From Candidatus Dojkabacteria bacterium (GTDB lineage: Bacteria; Patescibacteriota; Dojkabacteria; SC72): DNA of 32,020 nt. The translations under genes were made by a program, and so were the position numbers. The DNA lies in contig JAQWFF010000003.1 in the NCBI GenBank assembly GCA_028704525.1, positions 1 through 32,020 on the forward strand. The letters are read 5' to 3'. Position 1 is the first letter of the stretch, and every line of letters begins with the position of its first letter. Positions 7,967-17,446 of this stretch are shown here, one piece after another. The notes under the pieces are model-generated. The model searched no databases. It saw only the letters and a program-made list of their open reading frames with translations, and was not told the DNA's origin.

Positions 7967-9736
7967 ATGGATAATAACGAAGAAAACAAAATAGAAAAAA
8001 TGAGACACTCAGCATCTCATGTATTAGCACAAGCAGTATTAAAACTATATCCTGATGCGAAATTAGGAATAGGACCTGCTATAGAAAATGGCTTCTACTA
8101 TGATTTCGATTTTGCAGAACCAATAGAGGAAGAAGACCTAAAAAAGATAGAGAAAGAGATGAAAGATATTATAAAAAGAGATCTTCCAATAAAGCAGGTA
8201 CTACTAAAGAGAAAAGAAGCAACTGACTATTTACAAAAAACAGACCAAGTATATAAATTAGAACTTCTAGAAGAAATCCCTGATGAGAAATTAAGCTTCT
8301 ATATAACTGGAGATAACGAGTTCGCAGACCTTTGTAGAGGACCACACGTAGAAAGTACAGGTGAAGTTGGTCATATTAAATTAACCAAAACAGCAGGGGC
8401 ATATTGGAGAGGTGATGAGAAATTGAAAATGCTAACAAGAATATATGGAACAGCATTTGAAACCAAGGAAGAATTAAAAGATTATCTTGCGAAGATGGAC
8501 GAAGCAGAAAAGAGAAATCATAGAAAACTTGGGAAACAGTTAGAACTATTTGCAATAATTCCCGAGATAGGACAAGGACTTCCAGTCTGGTTACCCAGAG
8601 GGTATGTGATGAGAAGAATACTGGAGGACTATATGCTTGATTTAGAGAGAGAGGCAGGATATCAACACATACTAACTCCACACATTAATAAAGAAATACT
8701 ATTTAAAACCTCTGGACATTTAGACTTCTATAAAGAATCTATGTATGCGCCAATAAAGGTTGAGGATGAAACATACTACCTTAAACCAATGAATTGTCCT
8801 GCTGGGATGATGGTATACAATCTATCACCAAAAAGCTACAGAGATCTACCATATAGATTAGGAGAGTTTGGAACTGTATATAGATATGAGAAGTCTGGTG
8901 AATTACACGGCTTACAACGTGTAAGAGGCTTTACCCAAAACGATGCACATATATTCTGTACCCCAGAACAGCTAGATGATGTCCTAAATGAGACTCTCAA
9001 CCTTTTAGATACTTTCTATAAAGATGTAGGATTTGATAAATATACCTTTAGACTCTCAATCTCAGATTGGGAGACAAAAGGAGATAAATATGCTGGGGAT
9101 CCAGAGAAGTGGAAAATTGCAGAAGAGGCACTTAGAAAAGTTCTCGTAGAAAGAGGATTAGAATTTGAGGAAATGCCTGGAGATGCGGCCTTCTATGGCC
9201 CGAAGATAGATGTACAGGCTGTAAATGTATTTGGGAAAGAAGACTCTATATCAACACTACAATTAGATTTTAACGAACCAGCAAAATTTAATATCAAATA
9301 TATAGATGAAAAGGGAGAAGAAAAAGAACCATTTTTAATACATAGAGCCTTAATTGGTTCTTTTGAAAGATTTTTTGCCTTCCTCATAGAGCATCACGGG
9401 GGAGATTTTCCTCTATGGTTTGCCCCTGAGCAAGTATATATAATCCCTATCTCTGAGAAACATAATAAATATGCTAATGAGGTATATCAAAAGATTAAAG
9501 ATGCAAAAATGAGGGTAAGGATAGATGACAGAAATAAGAGTATGCAGTCAAAAATCAGAGATGCAGAGAAATTTAAAATACCATATATTTTAATAATAGG
9601 AGATAAAGAGATAGAAACTGAAACTGTTTCTATAAGAGCAAGAAAGAGCAAAGAACAGGGATTAATGAAAGTACAAGAGTTTATAGATACTCTTAAAGAA
9701 GAGATACGAACAAAAGGAGTATCTGAAAGTAATTAA
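7967..9736 (+). CDS. thrS: Threonyl-tRNA synthetase, TGS domain absent
   Basis: Charges tRNA-Thr with threonine. The 589-residue protein starts directly in the editing domain: the HxxxH zinc/editing motif is H14-SAS-H18, followed by DLCRGPHV, the second editing signature. The class II catalytic core shows motif 1 around residue 245, MNCPAGM with its zinc-ligand Cys, motif 2 (YRYEKSGELHGLQRVRGFTQNDAHIF), and motif 3 (HRALIGSFERFFAFLIEH). The anticodon-binding HGTP domain follows (VYIIPIS to the end). The usual N-terminal TGS domain of about 60 residues is missing; family members of about 640 residues carry it. Upstream DNA has no in-frame ATG that would restore it. It is followed 21 bases later by infC, probably in one operon running to rplT. 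Confidence 0.97.
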   Translation: MDNNEENKIEKMRHSASHVLAQAVLKLYPDAKLGIGPAIENGFYYDFDFAEPIEEEDLKKIEKEMKDIIKRDLPIKQVLLKRKEATDYLQKTDQVYKLELLEEIPDEKLSFYITGDNEFADLCRGPHVESTGEVGHIKLTKTAGAYWRGDEKLKMLTRIYGTAFETKEELKDYLAKMDEAEKRNHRKLGKQLELFAIIPEIGQGLPVWLPRGYVMRRILEDYMLDLEREAGYQHILTPHINKEILFKTSGHLDFYKESMYAPIKVEDETYYLKPMNCPAGMMVYNLSPKSYRDLPYRLGEFGTVYRYEKSGELHGLQRVRGFTQNDAHIFCTPEQLDDVLNETLNLLDTFYKDVGFDKYTFRLSISDWETKGDKYAGDPEKWKIAEEALRKVLVERGLEFEEMPGDAAFYGPKIDVQAVNVFGKEDSISTLQLDFNEPAKFNIKYIDEKGEEKEPFLIHRALIGSFERFFAFLIEHHGGDFPLWFAPEQVYIIPISEKHNKYANEVYQKIKDAKMRVRIDDRNKSMQSKIRDAEKFKIPYILIIGDKEIETETVSIRARKSKEQGLMKVQEFIDTLKEEIRTKGVSESN

Positions 9737-9757
9737 TTTTTAAATAATAAATGTTTA

Positions 9758-10303
9758 ATGTCGTACAACCAAAATAATGGATTCAAGAAGGACTACGGTC
9801 CAAGAGTAAATGAATACATTAGAGTTCCCAAGGTTCAATTAATTAATGAGCAAGGGGTTAATGAGGGAGAAGTAGATACAAATACCGCTCGTTTAAAAGC
9901 ACAAGAAGCAGGATTAGATTTGGTAGAGGTTGGACCAAATGTACAACCTCCTGTATGTAAAATTATGAATTTCTCTAAATATCTATATGAGCAAAACAAA
10001 AAAAAGAGATCAAATAAGAGTGGAAAACTAAAAGAACAAAAGGAACTCCGTTTTACACCAGTAATGGATATAGGAGATACAAACTACAGAATAAAAAGAG
10101 CATTAGAATTTCTTGAGAAGGGACATCCTGTTAAAGTAACAATGGTTAGAAAGGGGAGACAATCCATGGAGCTAGCACAGTCAAATTTTGCCGAAATATT
10201 GACTAATTTTACAGATTATAGTAGTATCGAGACCGAACCAAAAAGAGAAGGTGACAGAATTTCAATAACGTTTAAAAAGAATGTCAAGACAAAAAACAAA
10301 TAA
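9758..10303 (+). CDS. infC: Translation initiation factor IF-3
   Basis: IF-3 binds the 30S subunit and checks start-codon pairing. The 181-residue protein has the N-domain signature VNEYIRVPKVQLINEQG and LVEVGPNVQPPVCKIMNFSKYLYE, a lysine-rich linker (KKKRSNKSGKLKEQKE), and the C-domain beginning with LRFTPVMDIGDTNYRIKRALEFL. The start is ATG, not the rare ATT/ATC codon that many bacteria use for autoregulation of infC. The gene lies 21 bases after thrS, and its last 23 bases overlap the start of rpmI, in the conserved infC-rpmI-rplT order. Confidence 0.97.
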   Translation: MSYNQNNGFKKDYGPRVNEYIRVPKVQLINEQGVNEGEVDTNTARLKAQEAGLDLVEVGPNVQPPVCKIMNFSKYLYEQNKKKRSNKSGKLKEQKELRFTPVMDIGDTNYRIKRALEFLEKGHPVKVTMVRKGRQSMELAQSNFAEILTNFTDYSSIETEPKREGDRISITFKKNVKTKNK

Positions 10304-10493
10304 AACTGCAAAGAAAAGAATCAGGCTTTCTAATCCAAAGGGGAACAGGACTCCTAAGTTAAGATATAAACAGAGTCACCAAGGACATCTTAAGACAAAA
10401 AGATCAACAAGATCTAAAAGAAGACAGAAATCCAATGCAATAATTGGGAAAACAAATGATAGAAAGATAAGAAGAAAAGTAGTTAATATCTAA
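10281..10493 (+). CDS. rpmI: 50S ribosomal protein L35
   Basis: A 70-residue, very basic protein in the canonical position between infC and rplT. The middle carries the L35 pattern KTNKTAKKRIRLSNPKGN, then the His/Lys core QSHQGHLKTKRSTRSKRRQK, and a closing basic stretch. The N-terminus differs from the common MPKMKTH. Its ATG lies inside infC in another frame, giving a 23-base overlap, so translation is probably coupled. No other start in frame would preserve the family's N-terminus. Confidence 0.93.
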   Translation: MSRQKTNKTAKKRIRLSNPKGNRTPKLRYKQSHQGHLKTKRSTRSKRRQKSNAIIGKTNDRKIRRKVVNI

Positions 10494-10504
10494 ATAAAAC
10501 ACAC

Positions 10505-10843
10505 ATGAGAGTTAAAGGTGGTACAGTAAGAAGTAGAAAACACAATAAAATCCTAAAGAGTACTAAAGGATATAGAATGACCAAAAGTAAGCTGTATAGA
10601 ACAGCTCATCAAGCATATATGCATGCAGGACAGTATGCATACAATGATAGACAGAGAAAACAAAGCAACATGAGAAGGATATGGATATCTAGAATAAACG
10701 CAGCTTGTAAAAATAATGACATAAAATACAACACCTTTATATCAGGTCTTAAGAAAAAGAATATAGAATTAAATAGGATGGTACTTTCTGATATAGCCTT
10801 AAATAATCCAGAAGTTTTTTCATTTATAGTAAAATCATTATAG
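10505..10843 (+). CDS. rplT: 50S ribosomal protein L20
   Basis: The 112-residue protein shows the L20 signatures: MRVKGGTVRSRKHNKILKSTKGYR at the N-terminus (a variant of the MARVKRGV start), YAYNDRQRKQSNMRRIWISRINAA in the centre, and MVLSDIALNNPEVFSFIV near the end. It binds 23S rRNA early in 50S assembly. The gene follows rpmI after 11 bases and closes the thrS-infC-rpmI-rplT block; a strong terminator follows 21 bases after the stop. Confidence 0.96.
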   Translation: MRVKGGTVRSRKHNKILKSTKGYRMTKSKLYRTAHQAYMHAGQYAYNDRQRKQSNMRRIWISRINAACKNNDIKYNTFISGLKKKNIELNRMVLSDIALNNPEVFSFIVKSL

Positions 10844-10864
10844 AGTTCTTTTTGTTGTAATTTT

Positions 10865-10895
10865 AAGGACTCTAAAGTGAGTCCTTTTTCTTTTT
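10865..10895 (+). terminator. Intrinsic terminator after rplT
   Basis: A perfect 8-bp stem AAGGACTC/GAGTCCTT (10865-10872 with 10879-10886) with loop TAAAGT is followed by TTTCTTTTT. It separates the ribosomal-protein operon from pheS, which therefore needs its own promoter. Confidence 0.9.
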
Positions 10896-10907
10896 AAGAT
10901 AAAAATA

Positions 10908-10913
10908 TAGAAT
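10908..10913 (+). promoter_or_regulatory. -10 box (TAGAAT) of pheS, 6 bases before the start codon
   Basis: Because a terminator lies directly upstream, pheST must have a promoter in the 24 bases between 10896 and 10919. TAGAAT at this position would put the transcription start on the A of the pheS ATG. No recognisable -35; an alternative is partial read-through of the terminator. Confidence 0.45.
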
Positions 10914-10919
10914 ATATAA

Positions 10920-11939
10920 ATGGAATACAATTTAAAAGAATTAAGAAAAAAGATAATTGCAGATAAAAAGGATTATGAATCTTTTAAGAAGACATATCTA
11001 GGTACAGATGGCTTTGTAAAGAAGGCACTAGATAATATAAAGGATATCCCAAAGGAAGAAAAAGCTTCCTATGGGAAAGAGATAAATGATATAAAACAAT
11101 TATGTATAGATATACTAGAGAAAAAGAGAGTAGGGGTTACACAAAAGAATAATGAGAAGATAGATCCAACTGCACCATTTGATATAAATACAGCTAAGGA
11201 TAAAAGACCCGAGATATTAGATCTAAAAGGTAGTAAACATCCCATACACAAAGAGGTTGAGAGATTCATAGAGATATTTAAGAGCATGGGATTTGATGTT
11301 ATGGAGAGCAGACAATTAGATGATGACTACCATATGTTTGAATCATTAAACTTTCCTAAAGGACATCCCGCAAGAGATATGTATGATACATTTTGGACAG
11401 AGGATAACTTTGTACTACCAGCACATACCTCTACAATGCAAAATAGGGCTATGAAGGAATTTGGACCTCCGCCAATAAGGGCAGTACTTCCTGGGAGATG
11501 TTTTAGAAATGAGGCGACAGATGCAAGTCACGAACATACCTTTTATCAGATAGAGGGTGTATATGTTGATGAAGGGATATCAGTTGGGAATATGCAAGCT
11601 ACAATTAAAGCATTCCTTGAGGCATATCTTGAGAAAGAGTTAGAGGTTAGAATACAACCATCATTCTTTCCTTTCACAGAACCCGATTGTGAGTTTGTAA
11701 TAGGCTGTCCATTCTGCTCAAAGGCCGGTTGCAGTGTCTGTGGTCACTCAGGATGGATAGAATTAATGGGATGTGGAATGATACACCCAAATGTACTATC
11801 TCAAGCTGGTATAGACCCAGAGAAATACTCCGGTTTTGCATGGGGTTTTGGTGTAGACAGATTAACAATGATAAAACTTGGAATAGATGATATACGATAT
11901 CTAAGAGATTCTAATCTTAACTTTCTTAAACAGTTCTAA
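10920..11939 (+). CDS. pheS: Phenylalanyl-tRNA synthetase alpha subunit
   Basis: PheS is the catalytic half of the (alpha-beta)2 enzyme that charges tRNA-Phe. The N-terminal coiled-coil arm (residues 1-85) is followed by the class II core: HPIHKEVERFIEIFKSMGF (motif 1), FWTEDNFVLPAHTSTMQNR, the motif 2 region PGRCFRNEATDASHEHTFYQIEG, SFFPFTEP, GWIELMGCGMIHP, and motif 3 FAWGFGVDRLTMIKLG. Cys 263, 266, 271 and 274 form a CxxC-x4-CxxC knuckle just before GWIE, as in those bacterial PheS proteins that bind a structural zinc. The gene has an isolated start after a terminator and is followed by pheT after 2 bases. Confidence 0.97.
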   Translation: MEYNLKELRKKIIADKKDYESFKKTYLGTDGFVKKALDNIKDIPKEEKASYGKEINDIKQLCIDILEKKRVGVTQKNNEKIDPTAPFDINTAKDKRPEILDLKGSKHPIHKEVERFIEIFKSMGFDVMESRQLDDDYHMFESLNFPKGHPARDMYDTFWTEDNFVLPAHTSTMQNRAMKEFGPPPIRAVLPGRCFRNEATDASHEHTFYQIEGVYVDEGISVGNMQATIKAFLEAYLEKELEVRIQPSFFPFTEPDCEFVIGCPFCSKAGCSVCGHSGWIELMGCGMIHPNVLSQAGIDPEKYSGFAWGFGVDRLTMIKLGIDDIRYLRDSNLNFLKQF

Positions 11940-11941
11940 CC

Positions 11942-14413
11942 ATGAAAATATCTCTTAAAACATTAAAAAATATAAGTGGAATAGATTTAAAGCTTGAAGA
12001 GTTAGTCTCCCTTATCAAGAATCACATAGGACAGGTTGAAAGCTACCATAATATAGAGAATGATTACAAAGATATAGTAGTCGCACAAATAACTAAAAAA
12101 GAAGCTCATCCTGATGCAGATAAACTATGTGTCTACAATATAGATTATAAATCTGGTACAACAACTGTAGTAGCAGGAGACAAAGATTTAAATGTTGGAG
12201 ACAAAGTTGCATATCTAAAACCGGGAGCAGTAGTACCATACAGTATATATTCTCTTCCAGAACCCATTGTAATATCTAAAAGGAACATGAGAGGCATTGA
12301 TTCAGATGGTATGCTCGGTTCAAAAATGGAGCTTAATATAGGGATGAATCATAAACATGTTATGATTCTTCCTAAAGATGCTCCAATCGGAAAAAGTTTC
12401 TCTAAATATTATGGTCTAGATGATTGTGTAATTGATATAGAGAATAAAGCATTAACAAATAGGGGAGACCTATTCGGATTAATAGGAATAGCAAGAGAAT
12501 TATGTGCTATAACAGGCACAAAGTTTGAGAACCCAGAATGGTATACGGATTATGAAAAAAATATAAAACCAGAAATTAATTGCCTAAAGATAGATATAAA
12601 AAATGATGCCGAATCTCTATGTACAAGATACTGTGCAATAGTTATGGATGATATCCATATAGAGAAATCTCCTGATTGGCTACGTTCTCTTCTCTTAATA
12701 TTAGGTATACCCTCTATAAACAATATAGTAGATATAACTAACTATATTTCATTCCTAATAGGCCATCCACTACATGCTTTTGATTATGACAAAGTTGTAA
12801 AAAATGGAGATGCAGAGATACATGTAAGAATGGCAAAACAAGAAGAGAGTATACTCTGTCTAGATAAAAAGAATCACATATTAGATGACAAGGTTATAGT
12901 TATCGCAGATAAAGAGAATCCTATTGGTATCGCTGGTATGATGGGTGGGGTTGAGACAGCAATAAGTGATGATACAAAGAGAATAATTATTGAAAGTGCT
13001 ATGTTTGACAAAACAAGTATACGAAGAAGTAGTATGAGATTAGGAATATCTACAGATTCAGCAACCAAATTTAAACATTCCCTAGATTTAAATCATTGTA
13101 TAGTATCACTTAAAAAGTGTGTAGAAATGATTAAGGAGCTAACAAATGCGAAAATTGCTTCAGAGATAATAGATATATACGACAATGAGAAAAGTATCAT
13201 AGATATAGAACTTAATATAGAAGATATAAATACAATACTAGGAACAAATTTAGAGAAAGCGATAATCATTAATATATTAACTAATCTCGGATATAAGATA
13301 CTACAAAAGAAAGGAAACTCAATACACGTAGAAGTACCTTCCTGGAGAGAAGATGTAAAAATAAGAGAGGATATATATGAAGATATAGGAAGAATATATG
13401 GATATAACAATATAGAGTCTAAACTTCCTAAAAGAGATATAAAACCCGTTAAAGAGAATGCTATTTTTGAATTAAAAAGAAATATTAGAAATATTCTCTC
13501 TAATTGTGGTGCTAATGAGACAGATACATACAACTTTACCAATATAGATAATATAAAGAAGTGTACACAAAATCCTGATTTAGCTTTTATAATTAAAAAT
13601 CCACTTGCACCAGAGCTTTCATTAATGAGAACTAGTCTTAACCAATCCCTTCTTATAAAGGGGAGTGAAAATACACAGAGGGGTTTTGATACATTTGTTC
13701 TATATGAGATGAATATACCACATCAAAAAGGTTTATATGATGGAAACGAGTTACCTTTAGAGAATTGGTATCTTTCTCTCTTTATTACAGACAGAAATGA
13801 TTCATACTCTGGATCCCCATTCTACTTAGCAAAAAAATATCTTGAGAGAGTATTCAACAGTCTAAATATAGAGAATGTGTCATATATACTAGCATCAGAA
13901 AGTGAGCAAGAGAATTTAGGCATTGATATAAAAAATCTTATGGATTTATTTGATTCTAATACCTCTGCCATTGTATATATTGGGAAAGATGCTATAGGTG
14001 TAGTGGGGGAATATAAGAATATTGTTAAAGAGAATTTTAAATTGGCTAAATACTCAGCAGGTTTTGAAATTAACTTAAATAGTATAGCAGGTAGTGTAAA
14101 TGGTCTGAAAAGATATTTAGATATTCCAGTATATCCATCTGTAATAAAAGATTTCTGTTTTGAAGTTGATAATAGTACAAAGTATATTGATATTGAGAGA
14201 GAAATTAGAAAAGTAATAAATAAAAATAAACTTTTTGGAATTACACAATGTGTAGATATTTATAAGAAAGAGGATAAAGATAATACTAAAAGAATAACCA
14301 TAAGAATAGATATTAAACATTATGAAAAAACACTCTCTAATACTGACATAGAGAGTATATCTAAAGATATAATAAAAACGGTAAAAGCGAAGTATTCTGC
14401 AAAGTTAATTTAG
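11942..14413 (+). CDS. pheT: Phenylalanyl-tRNA synthetase beta subunit
   Basis: The 823-residue protein has the full bacterial domain order: N-terminal segment MKISLKTLKNISGI, tRNA-binding OB domain (about 40-150, IVVAQITKKEAHPDADKL), B3/B4 editing domain (SPDWLRSLLLILGIPSINNIVDITNYI, IAGMMGGVETAI), B5 domain (about 400-480), the catalytic-like core (REDIYEDIGRIYGYNNIESKLP), and the C-terminal ferredoxin-fold anticodon-binding domain (about 730-823, YLDIPVYPSVIKDFCFEV). It follows pheS after 2 bases. Its last 9 bases overlap the 3' end of the convergent penicillin-binding-protein gene, and no terminator hairpin is visible between them. Confidence 0.97.
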   Translation: MKISLKTLKNISGIDLKLEELVSLIKNHIGQVESYHNIENDYKDIVVAQITKKEAHPDADKLCVYNIDYKSGTTTVVAGDKDLNVGDKVAYLKPGAVVPYSIYSLPEPIVISKRNMRGIDSDGMLGSKMELNIGMNHKHVMILPKDAPIGKSFSKYYGLDDCVIDIENKALTNRGDLFGLIGIARELCAITGTKFENPEWYTDYEKNIKPEINCLKIDIKNDAESLCTRYCAIVMDDIHIEKSPDWLRSLLLILGIPSINNIVDITNYISFLIGHPLHAFDYDKVVKNGDAEIHVRMAKQEESILCLDKKNHILDDKVIVIADKENPIGIAGMMGGVETAISDDTKRIIIESAMFDKTSIRRSSMRLGISTDSATKFKHSLDLNHCIVSLKKCVEMIKELTNAKIASEIIDIYDNEKSIIDIELNIEDINTILGTNLEKAIIINILTNLGYKILQKKGNSIHVEVPSWREDVKIREDIYEDIGRIYGYNNIESKLPKRDIKPVKENAIFELKRNIRNILSNCGANETDTYNFTNIDNIKKCTQNPDLAFIIKNPLAPELSLMRTSLNQSLLIKGSENTQRGFDTFVLYEMNIPHQKGLYDGNELPLENWYLSLFITDRNDSYSGSPFYLAKKYLERVFNSLNIENVSYILASESEQENLGIDIKNLMDLFDSNTSAIVYIGKDAIGVVGEYKNIVKENFKLAKYSAGFEINLNSIAGSVNGLKRYLDIPVYPSVIKDFCFEVDNSTKYIDIEREIRKVINKNKLFGITQCVDIYKKEDKDNTKRITIRIDIKHYEKTLSNTDIESISKDIIKTVKAKYSAKLI

Positions 14414-17383
14414 TGTTATAGATATACTATTCCCTGTTATTGTTATACCAGATTTCACAGCCTTAACAACAATTGTATACTGCCCTGCTGTTGCACCATT
14501 ACTCCAAACAGCAGACCATCCTCCTGAATCGCTTGAATCTGTTAAAGTCTTAGTATAACCACCTCCAACTTTTGATATATAGAAAGATACATTATCAACT
14601 GTACCCCCAGAAACAGTAGCAGAAAGTGTAACAGGAGATGTAACAGTAGCACCATTAGAAGGAGCAGACATAGAGACTGTAATACCGGATACATTTTCTA
14701 TAACCTCAACTGTTACTGATTTTGTAGCACTCTTCCCAAGATTATCTGTTACAGAAACAGTTACTGTATGATTTCCCAAAGATGTAGCAGCATCAACAAA
14801 ATAATTAATAACAAAAGTACCATTACTATTTAATGAAGCTCCTATTATAGGTACACCATCAAATTTAGCACTAAAGCTAGCAACACTTTGGAGTACAGTT
14901 ACAGAACCAACCAATTCAAGATTTTTCCCTCTTTCTGTTTTTTGTCCATTAACTGGTTGAGACATATCAATCATAGGAGCATTGTCAGGACCGAGTGGAA
15001 GTGGACATGTCCCTGTAGCTGGAGCGTCTGCAAGATATACTGAATTTTTCATACCTAAAAGATATTTCTCATACGCACCTCTCTGATATGGATTCTCAAG
15101 GGTTGTAGAGAGTACGATTTTATCTGTTGTAAGACCATATTTTACAGCTAGGTCTAAATTGTCTGGTATTAAGTTGTTGGCAGTACATATTGTATATACT
15201 TTTCTATTATCTGTTTGAGGAGCTTTCCCAGAGATATACACAGAAGCCTCCTTAGAACAATTTACACCATCTGCAGGAGTAGCACCCGTATCTTTACAAA
15301 CTGTTGTAGATAAAACACCAGCAGGTCTGTTATAAACAACTGGTTTGTATCTCCCTTGTACTCTTGTCATAAATGAATTAGCAATGCTTAATGGGACAAT
15401 AGAACCCCATGCTCCTGGCATTATCTTGTTATTATTGTTTCCATTCCAAACACCCACAACTAAATTTTTATGATACATAACTGTAGTTAAATCTTTAGGA
15501 CCATCAGTTGTCCCAGTTTTAGCACATATTCTTTGTCCTCCAATTTTATACTTGGCATTATTTGGTCTGTCGTCCATACCTCCTAAATCACAGAGTATCC
15601 AGTTAAGAAGATATACATCCTTCTCATCAAATACTCTTTGACCTTCATTCTCTTCTACCTCCTTTATTATCTCCCCTTTAGAATCTTCTACCTTTAATAT
15701 CGATACTACATCTCTCTTTATACCTCCCGTAGCAAATACAGCGAATCCTGCTGTATGTTCGAGGAGTTTCTCCTCCCCAGAACCAAGAGCCAAACTCAAA
15801 CCATATGATTCTCTATTTGAGAGAGTTGTAACACCAACTTTCTGCATAGTTTGAAGGAAAGCATCAATACCAGCCAGTTGTAACATATACACAGCAGAAA
15901 CGTTTCTAGATTCTACCAAGGCCTTTCTAGCGGTTAATAACCCTATGTTCTTACTATCCCAGTTTTTTGGATCATATTTCCCAAATGTAATTTCCTTCAA
16001 GTCTGGAGCCAATGTCCAAGGACCATATCCCTGTGTTATTGCTGTAAGATATACAAAAGGCTTAACAGATGAACCCATCTGCCTTTCACTAACAGCAATA
16101 TTTACATTTCCATCAACTCTTGGATCTTCTGTATTCCAATAATCAACAGAGCCAACCATAGCCAAAATCTGACCATTATTAGGATCTATAACAACCATAG
16201 AACCATTATTAACGTTATATCTTTTTCCACTTGTCACACCTTTTATTATCTCCTCTTCTGCTATCTCCTGTAATGAATAATCAAGTGTAGTTGTAACTTT
16301 CAAACCACCTCTTTCAACTCTATCTACCCCAAACTCCTTCTCTAGAAGACTCTTAACATAGAAAACAAAGTGAGGTGCTTTAATATCTATTCTTCTAGTT
16401 TTATATTCCAATTCTTCTGCTTTTGCAGCCTCTATTTCCTCTTCTGTTACTCCTGTTAAGTTTTTATGCTTTAACATTTGGTCTAACACATAATCTTGTC
16501 TCATTTCTGCTAAATCTGGATTTGTACCATATAGAGGAGAATATATACCTGGGCTTTGAATTAATCCCGCTATTAATGCACTTTCCGCAAGAGTAAGCTC
16601 GTCTACATTCTTCCCAAAATACGCATTAGCTGCAGCCTGGAAACCATAATTAACTCCACCGAGTGGAATTTCATTCATATACATCTGTAATATCTCATCC
16701 TTAGAGAATGTTTGTTCAACTTGCATTGTAATCAATATCTCCTTAATTTTTCTGGTATACGTTTGCCTATATGCCTCTTCTCCTAGAATATCAAACAGAA
16801 GCGTAGTCTTTACCAATTGTTGTGTTATGGTACTTGCACCTCTTACAACCGTCCCTGCTGTTAAGTTTTGTAATGCCGCCCTAGCTATACCTGCATAGTC
16901 TATCCCCTTATGTTGATAGAACTCTATATCCTCAGCAGCAAGAACAGCCCACTTAGTATATTCTGGAACTTTATCTATACTTACAAACTCTCTATTCTGA
17001 TCTCCATATATCGTATATAGAAGCTGCTCATTCCTATCAAATATCTGAGTACTTTGATCTGATTTCCTTTCAACTAATTGATCTGGAGAAGGGAGAGAGT
17101 TTTGCAATCCTTTAAGATATAAACCTATTACTATTAATCCTATACAACCTATGAAAAAAAGAATTCCTACAAGTATGTAAAATGCTTTCTTTAATTTTTT
17201 CTTTAATGGGCCCTCTTTCTTCTCCCTTTTGCCCTTTGTTGTTATACCACTTTTCCTGTTTTTTATATTCTTTGAGCCAAATTTCTTAAAACCAGAATAT
17301 TTTAGGAATGAAGGTCTTCTGAGAACACGTCTAGGAGCAGGGCTTTTTCTATTTCTATCAACTAAACCGACACTATACTTCAT
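14405..17383 (-). CDS. Class A penicillin-binding protein (transglycosylase-transpeptidase) with C-terminal Ig-like repeats
   Basis: Polymerises and cross-links peptidoglycan outside the membrane. A strongly basic cytoplasmic tail of about 66 residues precedes one transmembrane helix (about 67-91). The GT51 domain has the catalytic Glu151 in EDIEFYQHKGID, then GASTITQQLVK (182-192), RKIKEI and the EIPLGG motif. The transpeptidase domain has SxxK at Ser438-Lys441, SxN at Ser492-Asn494, and KTG at Lys622-Gly624, all intact. After about residue 800 come two Ig-like segments (about 804-895 and 900-992), each with a Pro-Val/Ala-Pro start and a VTVSVTD- or IVVKAV-type closing strand. At 992 residues it is about 200 longer than a bare PBP1a. 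It is convergent with pheT and divergent from the receiver/winged-helix gene, with a good promoter at 17390-17418. Confidence 0.93.
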   Translation of the reverse strand: MKYSVGLVDRNRKSPAPRRVLRRPSFLKYSGFKKFGSKNIKNRKSGITTKGKREKKEGPLKKKLKKAFYILVGILFFIGCIGLIVIGLYLKGLQNSLPSPDQLVERKSDQSTQIFDRNEQLLYTIYGDQNREFVSIDKVPEYTKWAVLAAEDIEFYQHKGIDYAGIARAALQNLTAGTVVRGASTITQQLVKTTLLFDILGEEAYRQTYTRKIKEILITMQVEQTFSKDEILQMYMNEIPLGGVNYGFQAAANAYFGKNVDELTLAESALIAGLIQSPGIYSPLYGTNPDLAEMRQDYVLDQMLKHKNLTGVTEEEIEAAKAEELEYKTRRIDIKAPHFVFYVKSLLEKEFGVDRVERGGLKVTTTLDYSLQEIAEEEIIKGVTSGKRYNVNNGSMVVIDPNNGQILAMVGSVDYWNTEDPRVDGNVNIAVSERQMGSSVKPFVYLTAITQGYGPWTLAPDLKEITFGKYDPKNWDSKNIGLLTARKALVESRNVSAVYMLQLAGIDAFLQTMQKVGVTTLSNRESYGLSLALGSGEEKLLEHTAGFAVFATGGIKRDVVSILKVEDSKGEIIKEVEENEGQRVFDEKDVYLLNWILCDLGGMDDRPNNAKYKIGGQRICAKTGTTDGPKDLTTVMYHKNLVVGVWNGNNNNKIMPGAWGSIVPLSIANSFMTRVQGRYKPVVYNRPAGVLSTTVCKDTGATPADGVNCSKEASVYISGKAPQTDNRKVYTICTANNLIPDNLDLAVKYGLTTDKIVLSTTLENPYQRGAYEKYLLGMKNSVYLADAPATGTCPLPLGPDNAPMIDMSQPVNGQKTERGKNLELVGSVTVLQSVASFSAKFDGVPIIGASLNSNGTFVINYFVDAATSLGNHTVTVSVTDNLGKSATKSVTVEVIENVSGITVSMSAPSNGATVTSPVTLSATVSGGTVDNVSFYISKVGGGYTKTLTDSSDSGGWSAVWSNGATAGQYTIVVKAVKSGITITGNSISITLN

Positions 17384-17389
17384 AGTTAG

Positions 17390-17418
17390 AATATAACTGA
17401 TTTAGACATATCTTTCAA
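17390..17418 (-). promoter_or_regulatory. Promoter of the PBP gene (TTGAAA-17-TATATT)
   Basis: On the minus strand TTGAAA (17418-17413) and TATATT (17395-17390) are separated by exactly 17 bases. The -10 ends 6 bases before the ATG, so the predicted transcription start coincides with the first base of the start codon and no Shine-Dalgarno sequence can be present. This is the clearest case of an apparently leaderless promoter here. Confidence 0.7.
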
Positions 17419-17446
17419 TACTAAGTTACTCAGAAGTGTAATGCTT

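Noticed and set aside
10844-10919. pheS attenuator with leader peptide
   Set aside because: The terminator belongs after rplT; there is no Phe-rich leader ORF and no competing antiterminator pairing.
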